This document shows, piece after piece, positions 50,801 through 56,022 of a DNA stretch of 64,000 nucleotides. A model generated the notes under the pieces. The model was not told where the DNA came from. It was given only the letters and a program-made list of their open reading frames with translations, and did no database searches. A program made the position numbers and the translations under genes. Source of the stretch: Tritrichomonas musculus (Eukaryota; Parabasalia; Tritrichomonadida; Tritrichomonadidae); NCBI GenBank assembly GCA_039105265.1, contig JAPFFF010000031.1, forward strand, positions 682,001 through 746,000, written 5' to 3'. Positions within the stretch are counted from its first letter, which is position 1, and the number at the start of each line of letters is the position of its first letter.

Positions 50801-51049
50801 GAAGGTCAAAAGGAAGGTGAAATTCAAGGTGAAAATGTAAATGAGGAAAAAAGTGAAAAAGATGATGGAAATGATGCCCGAAAAGAAAAAATTAGCCAGT
50901 TTCAGTGCCCGATTTACAGGATTATGTCATTGAATCAGTGTTTCAACGAAAATGATAATCTTGTGACGGTTATTAATTTGCCTTATGCAGGTGATGTGCA
51001 GGAATTGGTGATCGATGGTGCTGCACTTTACCTTGCTAATGATAAATAA
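38816..51049 (+). CDS. Dynein heavy chain, axonemal type, with degenerate AAA1 motifs
   Basis: 4077 residues, the usual size, with no intron. N-terminal tail to about 1050, linker to about 1350, then six AAA domains. Walker A lysines: AAA1 K1388 (GPYGSGKTET), AAA2 K1667 (GETCVGKST), AAA4 K2359 (GKPGTGKKT); AAA3 has R2011 in place of Lys (GPIGSGRR). In AAA1 the Walker B site, normally FDEFNR, reads LSDFCR (1433-1438), and the sensor-I Asn region is TSSYEK instead of TMNPGY. AAA2 Walker B (WIIFDGNID) is kept. An acidic Glu run (about 2540) precedes the stalk coil and microtubule-binding domain (about 2600-2900), then AAA5, AAA6 and a dynein C-terminal domain ending in NLPYAGDVQELVIDGAALYL. It should be part of flagellar dynein arms, but AAA1 hydrolysis looks impaired. 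An alternative start is the ATG at 38837. Confidence 0.95.
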   Translation: MKKTLFQMSNDENSLQNNRARELRSRLLPRQLIHSRPLTINTTVAIKRPLTRQLNSRNPREKEFDRKQKSPVSTLLRPPLTPLPTKNITESNPVQDLESITDPFEFIEYIKKNNLTNEFAYLYPRNIIEDAEHPTRLVIIPASKASRQEFWNLSLKGLTHVKGSAVDFIPLDEWLTSLKQFQKLMKIPFFKFQRQWRLFRLWKSYVNRDKIKTAQTALTNDLFYAHFILRPAFIEIQRELYKLNQIKLFSVRHDRLYTLEQFTEDNSKHHDEIAQLFDDFFLKLEKIVQDACEKTIESLNTPEQNNKGKPTTPSPQQSSAPNASPLDLLIDHYNKTQHNYTNAFILDNSPTSLQFTQKAAHRAACAKIVRFIRLVDYVVIGALRNICFNSLLDLFGILESLHNRGLQRYKFTPKKPIGELMIPIEYSRMYSFLLQKATDIFDSPIFKVDVSYDEKLIWKPASDDVITRIGAIRNDYIDILFKVPRLIADPLFRPYITVDLKIDQFSVDKMSTPDLGQIIFNDIVYKETVKKQNDMIHQGYKLLKFFSSAFNKAIEIFEANQRFDISFLDSDRVTANDVREIIKELNEQEAFLNTILDKSEVGIFCCFMKAMKEKFVHSPKICLNKIKSQIPSVTKRFLEKYAEDINKANSELTEPIKDVSSFVSFIHSCEEHNNFSKELQRECDVIRDFYILANEQNILISQDEQFDYSALLPVHDDIKDALAASQGKIGSLMLKFIKILEESINKLHADTEEVTKIANDPKLSDPKTSIQEAANILVVLIARTDEIHELAKNYNNYQNVMNLQKTKFDDVNALVKDVKIKQLMWETKTLWQNETKEWFSANFNLIDPNLLIDKVGEYKNNATIAAKELPENPAADDLCATITDFSNLLPVVEDLKNPALQQTHIDQIELLLGSKIFGTGFTFRQLFDLHAFNYVDHIHMISTQASNEQKLNDMILKVKTDVEALQFTTSIFKGLKSSFILEGIDEISSVLENSMTTISSVRSSHYVSQLRKESDEWIRSLRQFKRCLEVLTECQNKLSFLINIITNSDITRSLSDELKEMNFVEKVWRNISSKVNDDPSAFNICTQNQTLVDLESANDIIEKILRSIEKYLESRRMGFPRLYFLSNRELMELISQSKDPTAIIPFLPRLFDGIYNVEFKSENHIPTITSIMNMQGEKIDVRPIKYRSSIENWLSSIEEVMQRGLRKEIKNSLQTYKEMVYEDWVAATNSQSTFVISQIEFFERVNLAFTSNDLYKSLTILLNEIEMNISTKSRLAQLNLSFIDRTKTQSLLSLDVLHRDILNHLFSNYSLTKSSKEWKIQLKYRWDDENKDILIQQENSVFHYGFEFLACHQRIVITMVTIPIFISLTNALYMKYGGSCYGPYGSGKTETIKELSKSFAVYCVNFNCSETIMAHQLSAMLRGIVQSGTWIILSDFCRVKPEVLSIIGEDFNSIRSASLANLKKFDMDGYEIQLNQQCGIFMTSSYEKFEQLPDSTRVYFRPVAMKTINYVAIIEIQLMSQGFSETHKYALKLASFIRACRDQFIHNNNYCFGMNTVTSILSIIMALKHSESQMSDDQIIVSAIKNVCLKTIDRNDIYHFKEILSSYFIDTKEEYVADPNFVQSLTETCSVLGFQLSPYLIERAEQFHESLGMYMGVIIVGETCVGKSTLIEMLEQTYYALSEVNELYFPIDKSLICPKTMTNSELWGYYNTDSNSWKEGIIEKVFSETQKVQHREQWIIFDGNIDPSWVENMNSALDETRTLTFDSLRRFKLNSQHHILFETADLSQASPSTISRCGVIHIDAPLLPWREFINSKIEQQIEPLFKDHPNLFSKFNEFIDSSLQSAFEYIKENVRQSIPIPLFGLFESFLNLFVVLCSSPEFQASYSAVAMSAIFAFSLAWGFGGYLDTSQRTNFDSFLRDTFSGQMTLPGRGLIYDWSIDLENGQWKNWSECVPSFFDTADDEFEIDPKNLKFYNVVVPTPETVRLTYIIKKMLLAKKNVIIRGPIGSGRRLLSRSILRDLMESDNCLYHTLQFSASTSSDRIHKFFSTMYEVQHSNRVLQPPGGKSSVLYVQDINTPFPDETNSIRSIELLCQLIALKGYRPLPNMEWLDVRNIALLAVGIPDRGLGSSLPSRLSRHCLNIKVPAPDSSTSFFIMNSIWQLYFRTYDDSVKSLIPKLAHVSIQVYESFQQLFPARRDKPFYFISLHDLMRLTESLLSARPKTIRNGQQLERLWYHEVVRTFSDRFENSEDVKKFDEMLMTIFKKLGSNQNATKLTTTLFGSFKSDEKGDKNYSEFENISKIIKTFDDVQNNSVNSRRNGNDKVTLFEHYAKHVARIARIFEKKRGHMLLVGKPGTGKKTIIRFAGLISECEIAEFDYSFNFREELKSLILRCGVNGKEIALVINHFQLDQPGVIDIINCIINSIDMTSFFSTEEIDKICTELVVYAKSSGENESHENLLRLFFERATAHLHVIVCLPSDFRYLQRFFSIYPSFMAMLHIDYCEEWPKSAFLQFANEKFKSNLKQIDDFGTEKESSLSHEEEDEEEEEEEEEEGGGNGGDKITNHKLVDTFTNLSFIVYEKVKEMTVKMKEELQMNYCVTPALFMKFVDLFIKNIKEHKKRYRDKMVRLLIGTDKLMKIEKLAKQLEIQLRDHEENLKERVHKDEILNDTIKKKQNDSESLINKIKNDQLESEKQQNANDSISKNHEAEFALVKPQLNHATQAMKKLKNEDLDEIKGLVEPPLPVKIVMEIICLLLSFEPNWKSAVMILSDPMFISNITTKFDEKSHVPVSVLNKIIDTMNDINFEKASSGDYSFAAQTICQWERALINYETVYRRVEPEQDQLMKASSTMQIARNKLKANQDKAKDIEEFLDTLKVEKDHTEREVRNLTDMVNDARSKMNRYHRLQESLQSDFDKWNEDINTLKNSSQFILGDTFLNTMYFIYLGPFTSTYRNEIVSQIKDECQKNKVLISPNYSFVNSMTDQSTIDKWIQFGLNDEITSLENAILIVESTKSPYIIDPYTYTTKWLKNIDFSDSQLVVMKPNSPNLHRSLEQYAKTGIPVLLEDVGERVDPALESLLTKKTFDQDDKHLIKINDRTVEFDDKFKLFLTTKLHSPQLLPQVFINTTVVMSIPTKEMLEKTELNSIFAAEYPELEEEREKVQQMLTADKRSLIQNQNRLIELLRKNEAAILDADIVVDAITSTKKASDELKEHIENLTVKINEFNTKRDKLSPVTERVGLLFDIAHSLSHISCIYSYSFEIFRNTSQRSVLNAPRDDPLKFESEEKMAEKRINDLKKAVTFDLFTSISESLFQKHRLLFAFIVACKVMLIEKRLPESQFRMFMYGTEIVESPFENPLPDHITNAQWNELHSIAKQIPSMKTLTNQIIAATDEFKKFVESNDNELPSEIFSSLSEFERILIIKIVIPQRVSFFVRNFIISTIGGEYIQCPTFTLESAYQLTKPRVPLIFFLNKNTNPRKGVELLSKSHEINGKVVSLSFGSNASLNIDNLMHLAVTRGDWLFIQNIHLSESLCRDLDVAVSSISKNTAHHDFRLFLTTEVTDKIPISLIRLSVKKSMEQPFSIKGNMLALTNLLDDQIYGQNEKTHLAFQITFLHSLLNVRSKYGAYGFHQHYYFPLSALEMTLKLVELNPSLNFSHWILSKITYGAAIFDTWDKRCFDTFVSTIITERCLSRGEAIIPSSSSYVTPNDETKEEWLKAVISMPDEDSPEIFGLSQNCESMLIQNDSNDFITFMNILTQKVTQAPSIESLIQLVHDTIQKVPSIERGQFDEDDLYFPSNTDPLDCVLASEVRFYRRLIAIMNETLRIMELQLTMKIMITPDVNMALFELLANKVPKKWRLMPGQSKLNNWISELSKKVDFFNTWIERGKPSCFNLSCFSNPRAFLYSLHLRYIKVNKNVPIEDLTFLVSFEEKMPVENDDKNGVIINGFLCNEMQFDKVKGELVKGGKNSLTECPPLRFKTMPKAQLLAAEEEKNVEGQKEGEIQGENVNEEKSEKDDGNDARKEKISQFQCPIYRIMSLNQCFNENDNLVTVINLPYAGDVQELVIDGAALYLANDK
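46430..46496 (+). repeat. GAA/GAG-rich tract in the dynein gene
   Basis: A purine-only tract of GAA, GAG and GGA triplets coding for a Glu run followed by Gly, placed between AAA4 and the stalk. Dyneins normally have no such insert; it looks like a slippage-born loop. Confidence 0.7.
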
Positions 51050-51298
51050 ATGTTTGTTCTTATTTTAAATATAAATATAATTAATTTTTTTTTTTTCTTT
51101 TTTAAAAAAAGATTCATTGGAATGAGGGGAAATACATTATATATAATTTAATTTGTAAAATGATAAAAATTTACTAATTTTTAAATAGTGATGATAAAGT
51201 ACATAAATATTAAATAAAAAAAAACATTTTGATCTATATTTTTGATTAGCATAGCAGTGAATTTGTATGCTATTATTGCTTTTTTTTTCTTGGAAATT
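51050..51298. other. Short convergent intergenic region
   Basis: 3' ends of the dynein and ALG5-like genes face each other here. AT-rich with T and A runs; nothing else seen. Confidence 0.4.
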
Positions 51299-52156
51299 TT
51301 ATGAATTTATGGTCCAATATCTCTTTTTATAGAGAAAATCTGTGATAAATTCATTTAATACTATGAGAGCTGCGTCACCTAGTGATACGGTCGTACATCC
51401 AATGGTTTGTGCCATTGTTAATATTTCAATGTCTAACTGTTTGCAAATCTTCAAAATTTCGTATGAGCTTCCATATTCTATATTATGAAGATTGCTAAAT
51501 ATTTGCTCTCCAGCAACTCTAGTCATTAATATTGGACGTAAGACGCTTCGCGCTTGGTAAAGAAAACTTCTTGATGAAAATCGTGGTTCATAAAATTGAA
51601 TAACTGCCTTCTGCTTATCAATATCTTTAATATTAGAAATGATATCTGCAATGTAATGGCTATCTAAAATGATATCCCCTTTTGAATTAATAAGGCTGTT
51701 TATCAAGTATTCAGATCCTTTGGTACTTTTGAGAAGAGGAGTAATATAGCGATGATCATGGTAAAGTGAAGATATAAAGCAAAATACATCATAATCTGAT
51801 GGATCAACAATACAAACAATTTCAAAAGTAACATCAGGACCAAAAGTTTCTTTCATTAACTTGGAAAGAATTTCAATTTGATGTTTTACTGACACTCTTT
51901 CGATTTTTTCGTTACTTCTACGAAGAACTTGGTAAATGAGTGAATATTCTACTTGATTTTGACTTTGGTTATTAGGATTTAATTGATCGAGTTGAATATA
52001 TTGATTCATTTCTGTTTGCCTTTGTTTAGCTTGTAGTTGGTAATAAGTTAATTGTGGGAAAATATATTTAAACAATTTTATTGACGCAATTGCTAAAAAT
52101 CCAATACATAATCCAAATAGAATTGTAAAAATTAGAGCAAATGTGAATGAAAGCAT
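51299..52156 (-). CDS. Degenerate ALG5-like dolichyl-phosphate glucosyltransferase
   Basis: 285 residues from ATG 52156; a longer frame starts at 52258 but the initiator-like TCATTAT lies between. An N-terminal hydrophobic anchor (about 2-25) is followed by a GT-A-like domain in ALG5 order: FEIVCIVDPSDYD (for YEIIIVDDGS), SKGDIILDSHYIADI (for ARG..LFADADGATKFADI), FSSRSFLYQARSVLRPILM (for GSRAH...RN.LM), then MTRVAGEQIFSNLH (for FTREAA..LFPNLH) and ILTMAQTIGCTTVSLGDAAL. ALG5 makes dolichyl-phosphate-glucose on the ER membrane. Here the DxD motif reads DSH, about 25 residues before FTR are missing, and the EIPGSK-type motif is gone. It is therefore probably not catalytic, unless the substrate changed. 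The call rests on motif order by eye. Confidence 0.6.
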   Translation of the reverse strand: MLSFTFALIFTILFGLCIGFLAIASIKLFKYIFPQLTYYQLQAKQRQTEMNQYIQLDQLNPNNQSQNQVEYSLIYQVLRRSNEKIERVSVKHQIEILSKLMKETFGPDVTFEIVCIVDPSDYDVFCFISSLYHDHRYITPLLKSTKGSEYLINSLINSKGDIILDSHYIADIISNIKDIDKQKAVIQFYEPRFSSRSFLYQARSVLRPILMTRVAGEQIFSNLHNIEYGSSYEILKICKQLDIEILTMAQTIGCTTVSLGDAALIVLNEFITDFLYKKRYWTINS

Positions 52157-52293
52157 CTCAATCCTGTAAATAACGAATAATAATGATAAATTTAGGTTAT
52201 AAATTTTTTTATTAGAATTAATTATTAAAGATTTATCAAAAATTCGGTTTTTATTCAATTTGAGACCATTAAAATATTGAATTTCAAATTATT
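52157..52293. promoter_or_regulatory. Bidirectional promoter of the ALG5-like and IFT140 genes
   Basis: Only 137 bp separate the two ATGs. On the minus strand TCATTAT has its A at 52184 (28 nt before ATG 52156). On the plus strand TCAAATT has its A at 52286 (8 nt before ATG 52294). Both signals are inferred from the trichomonad initiator consensus. Confidence 0.5.
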
Positions 52294-55200
52294 ATGGAAA
52301 ATGGATTGTTAACCGAAATCCAATGGTCCAATTATTCAAATACATGTGCTGCAATAGATGAATATAATAATATACGTATTTTTAATCATAATAACAGTAA
52401 TTATAATTTACCATTTTCAAATCAAGGAAAAATTACAACTATTTCTTGGTCATATCAATCTGATATACTTGCAATTGGAACATCAAATAGCATTCTTACT
52501 TTATTTTCCAATAAAACACAAAAAAATACGTCAATTCAGATCAAAGATTTTAATCAAATAATCAAAAAGATTGTTTGGAATAAATTTTCAGAAGAAATTT
52601 GTCTTATTTCAAATGATAACCAAATTATAGTAATGAATATCAACGAAGATCTAGAAGTATCAACTGTATTTTCTTCACAAATTAATTTTTCTTTTCAAAA
52701 TGTCACTTTTTTAAATAAGTCAGAAATTCTATTGAATAACGAAGAAGGTGAAATTTATTTGATTTCAAAAGATTCCCAAAAATATCTCACAACAATGTTG
52801 ATTCCTGTTTCCTTCATTTATTGCACAAATGCAATCAAAAATCAAATCATCACAATTTCAAGTGACAACATCTTCTCAATTTTTCAATTGACTGAAAAAG
52901 TTTTATTGAAAAAGTTGGATCAAAGAAAACTGAATGATGGCAAATTCACGCATATTGAAGAGATGCCAGATGGTAATCTGATTTATTCAATTGATGACAC
53001 AATTTTTCTGATGAAAAATGATTTTGAATCAATTGAATTGAAAATTCAGAAAGACGATAGAATTACTGATTTCCATTTCTATTCATATGCAAATACTCTC
53101 ACTGCGATTACAGAAAAAGGAATGATTTGTGTCTGGTCAATTAGTGAGAAGATTCAATTGATTCAAAAATTGAATACTGATATAAACCATTCAAAAAGTT
53201 TCTGGTCATCATATACCAAAGCTGTTGTAGCAGTTGATGAGCCAAATAAATTATTTTCTATATTTAAACTGCCAAAAATCAGCTACGTCAACAATTCCTT
53301 TTATTTTGAATTGCTTCAAATTGATGCAAACACACTCCTCTCAAATTCAAATAGGAGGATACAGAGCGATCAGATGATAAAAAGAATTCGGCAGTCATCA
53401 AATTATTTCTTGATAAAGACATATTCTGACTGCGAAATATATAACTTTAAATTTGAATGCATTTGCCAGTGTCCAATTCAGTCATCTTTGGTTGAGATTT
53501 TCGGATCGAGAATTTTCATTTTGAAAGGAAAGAAAATTGAGAGCAGAAACATTGTTGACAATATTTCAATTAATTCAATTGAACTGGATTCTGATGGTTT
53601 GATTACCAAGTCATCTGTGAATGGTTCCTTTTTGGTTGTCTTGACATCATCCAACGATGTTTTTGCATTCAACATTTCGAAGTTTTCAATGCGACAAATC
53701 TCGAAAGTCAATCTTTCTGATTTTGTTGGTGCGAAAACGGTTACATCTATTGGCATCTCATGTGGCGGTTTTTGCATCTCTGTGAATTGTAGGTCGCAGA
53801 TGAAGCGATGCAATCCTATTTTGATCTCCGCAATTGCAAATGGCGAGTCACCTAAAATCATTGAATTGAATGAAAAAGGCAAATTGAAGTGGGACACTGA
53901 AACACCAAATTTGTTCTGCATTCAAGGAAGCGGAAGCTTGCTTTTAACTTATTTGGTTGATGCCGATTTAAAGCTATTTCAATTAAAATCATTAAAATTT
54001 CCTCATAACAATATTTTGCTGAAGGTTTCTGTTCCACGCTTCTTTCATTCGCCTCCGAATGCATCCGGATTCAATGTCACATCTTCATTCTTGCCGGCTT
54101 TTTTGTGCCTTGACGAAGCTCCCGTTCAGCTGAAGAGAAGCATTGTGAAGCTGATGCTTGACATTCAAAATGAAAATTTTGAAATGGCGGTTAATTTGAT
54201 TCAAGAAATTGACTATAAAACCGTTCTTCAGCAGTTTTTGAGTGAAAATAAACTATTGAATTTGTTTTCAGATAAAATTCAATTGTTTGATTCAAAGCAG
54301 CACGATTACGAGCCTGCCCATCGTTGTTTGATGACAGGTGATTTGTCTGTCGTGTCATCAGTGTCTGCGAACGATGAAAAAGAAGCCAAAAAGTGGATGG
54401 GCCGTTTTTCAGAATCCAAAAATGACACAAAAAGTGCCCTCTTGATGTACTCAGCGAGCCAGAATCATCGCGAGCAGTTGAGGCTTCTCTGCTTAGAGCG
54501 GAAATTTACAGAAGCGAAGCAGCTTGTTGACCAAAGTGCTGACAAAAGTGTCATTTGCTATTTTGCGCGTCTTCTAATGAAATATATTTCTAGTATTGAA
54601 AAAGTGACAAATGATGAAGAAGGCGCTTTTTTTGAAAGCAAAGAAAAAGTTGCAAATTTGATTGTTGACTTGTTTTTGAGAGCAGGACGATACGGAGCTG
54701 CTTTTGAATTTGCAGCTGGGCAAAACATGGTCTCAAAAGTTGAGGAGCTTGCCGCAGCTGTCCCAAGGAAGCTTCTCTACAAAGTGGCAAATTATTATGA
54801 AACACAAAAAGTCAACGAAATGACATCACTTCACTTGTATTTGTATGCTGGCCTCCTCTCAAAAGCAGCTCAATTTGCACAAAATGCATTTAATATAGAA
54901 AAACGAAATTTGAGTGATTTGGAGGTTATTTATCGTTGTGCTGAAATTTGTGAAGAAAAAGAAAATTATGAAGAAGCGGTTATTTTTTACGGTTATTCAA
55001 AAAGTATTGAAAAAGTTGCAACATTATGTAAAAATCATGATTTGAAATTACCCCAAATTATGCTTAACTTTTTCATAGCAAATCCAAACGAGTCTGTTGC
55101 ATCACTGCTCAATCAGCAGCGGCGGTTTCTGCAAGCATCACAAATTTACTCGAAATTAAACAAGAAAGATGAAGCTGTGAAGTCATTGATATCATTGAAT

Positions 55201-55854
55201 GACGTTGAGAAAGTGATTGAATTGACAAAAGAAGTCGATGATCAAGCGTGCTATGCTTTATCTGCCGATTACATTGCGGTTACTTTCAATCCAAATAGAA
55301 AATCACCACTTTTTCAATTAGTTGTTGAATTCTATTCAAAAAGTGGTGAATTTGAGAAGATTTCGAATTTTCTGGAAACAAGGGCTCAGTCAGAAATATC
55401 TGAAAGGCAAAATTATGAAATTGCTCTTGATTTGCTTAGAGAAAGCCAGAACTGGCTTGCAAAGTCTTCTTCTTCTTTTTCAATTGAAGAAAATGAGAAA
55501 ATAACGAAGAAGATTCGGTGGATTGAAATTTATTTGGAAGCAGTTAATTCAGATTCATCTGAAATGAGTGAGGTGATGTGTAACGAACTGCTGAATGCGG
55601 AAGGTGCTTTTGATGTTGTTAGGTACGATGATGTTGTCTTTCTGCTGCTTAAAAAATTTGTTGACGAAGAAGATTTTGTTGGAGCGAAAAATGTTCTTGA
55701 TAAGATGAAAAGCAGAGGAGTCGATGCGAGCCAGTTCATGGAGACTGAATCAATAATGCGAATTTACAGGGCAGCTGAGTGTAATAATAATTGCGGAATT
55801 ACTGCTGAAGTACCAAAAATAGAAAACGTCATTGAACGTTTATATGACTATTGA
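52294..55854 (+). CDS. IFT140: Intraflagellar transport protein IFT140 (IFT-A)
   Basis: 1186 residues. Two diverged WD40 propellers fill about 1-590 and a TPR-like helical solenoid the rest. The C-terminal half tracks IFT140 in order: KKWMGRFSESKNDTKSALLM (as WWAQYLESQGEMDAALHYY), AVIFYGYSKSIEKVATLCK (as AVHFYTRAQAFKNAIRLCK), LFQLVVEFYSKSGEFEKIS, RQNYEIALDLLRES (as YQNYDKAHGALTEA), and VVFLLLKKFVDEEDFVGAKN near the end. IFT-A drives retrograde transport in flagella and import of membrane cargo. It is about 280 residues shorter than the human protein, mainly in the propellers and the tail. The helical half around 54.0-54.9 kb is richer in G+C than the propeller half. Paralogy with other IFT-A propeller proteins (IFT121, IFT144) is the alternative, but the C-terminus favours IFT140. 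Confidence 0.82.
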   Translation: MENGLLTEIQWSNYSNTCAAIDEYNNIRIFNHNNSNYNLPFSNQGKITTISWSYQSDILAIGTSNSILTLFSNKTQKNTSIQIKDFNQIIKKIVWNKFSEEICLISNDNQIIVMNINEDLEVSTVFSSQINFSFQNVTFLNKSEILLNNEEGEIYLISKDSQKYLTTMLIPVSFIYCTNAIKNQIITISSDNIFSIFQLTEKVLLKKLDQRKLNDGKFTHIEEMPDGNLIYSIDDTIFLMKNDFESIELKIQKDDRITDFHFYSYANTLTAITEKGMICVWSISEKIQLIQKLNTDINHSKSFWSSYTKAVVAVDEPNKLFSIFKLPKISYVNNSFYFELLQIDANTLLSNSNRRIQSDQMIKRIRQSSNYFLIKTYSDCEIYNFKFECICQCPIQSSLVEIFGSRIFILKGKKIESRNIVDNISINSIELDSDGLITKSSVNGSFLVVLTSSNDVFAFNISKFSMRQISKVNLSDFVGAKTVTSIGISCGGFCISVNCRSQMKRCNPILISAIANGESPKIIELNEKGKLKWDTETPNLFCIQGSGSLLLTYLVDADLKLFQLKSLKFPHNNILLKVSVPRFFHSPPNASGFNVTSSFLPAFLCLDEAPVQLKRSIVKLMLDIQNENFEMAVNLIQEIDYKTVLQQFLSENKLLNLFSDKIQLFDSKQHDYEPAHRCLMTGDLSVVSSVSANDEKEAKKWMGRFSESKNDTKSALLMYSASQNHREQLRLLCLERKFTEAKQLVDQSADKSVICYFARLLMKYISSIEKVTNDEEGAFFESKEKVANLIVDLFLRAGRYGAAFEFAAGQNMVSKVEELAAAVPRKLLYKVANYYETQKVNEMTSLHLYLYAGLLSKAAQFAQNAFNIEKRNLSDLEVIYRCAEICEEKENYEEAVIFYGYSKSIEKVATLCKNHDLKLPQIMLNFFIANPNESVASLLNQQRRFLQASQIYSKLNKKDEAVKSLISLNDVEKVIELTKEVDDQACYALSADYIAVTFNPNRKSPLFQLVVEFYSKSGEFEKISNFLETRAQSEISERQNYEIALDLLRESQNWLAKSSSSFSIEENEKITKKIRWIEIYLEAVNSDSSEMSEVMCNELLNAEGAFDVVRYDDVVFLLLKKFVDEEDFVGAKNVLDKMKSRGVDASQFMETESIMRIYRAAECNNNCGITAEVPKIENVIERLYDY

Positions 55855-56022
55855 TGAATTTATTTAAGTGTGTTTTTTTATATATAATAGAGTATGAAAT
55901 AAAAAGGAAAGAAAAGTATTTTTATAATATGATTTTTATTTAATTTTTTTTAACAAATTACAATCAAATAACTTTCATTGCCATTGTTGTAAATAATTAA
56001 AGTTGATTAAGTTCATTTTCTA

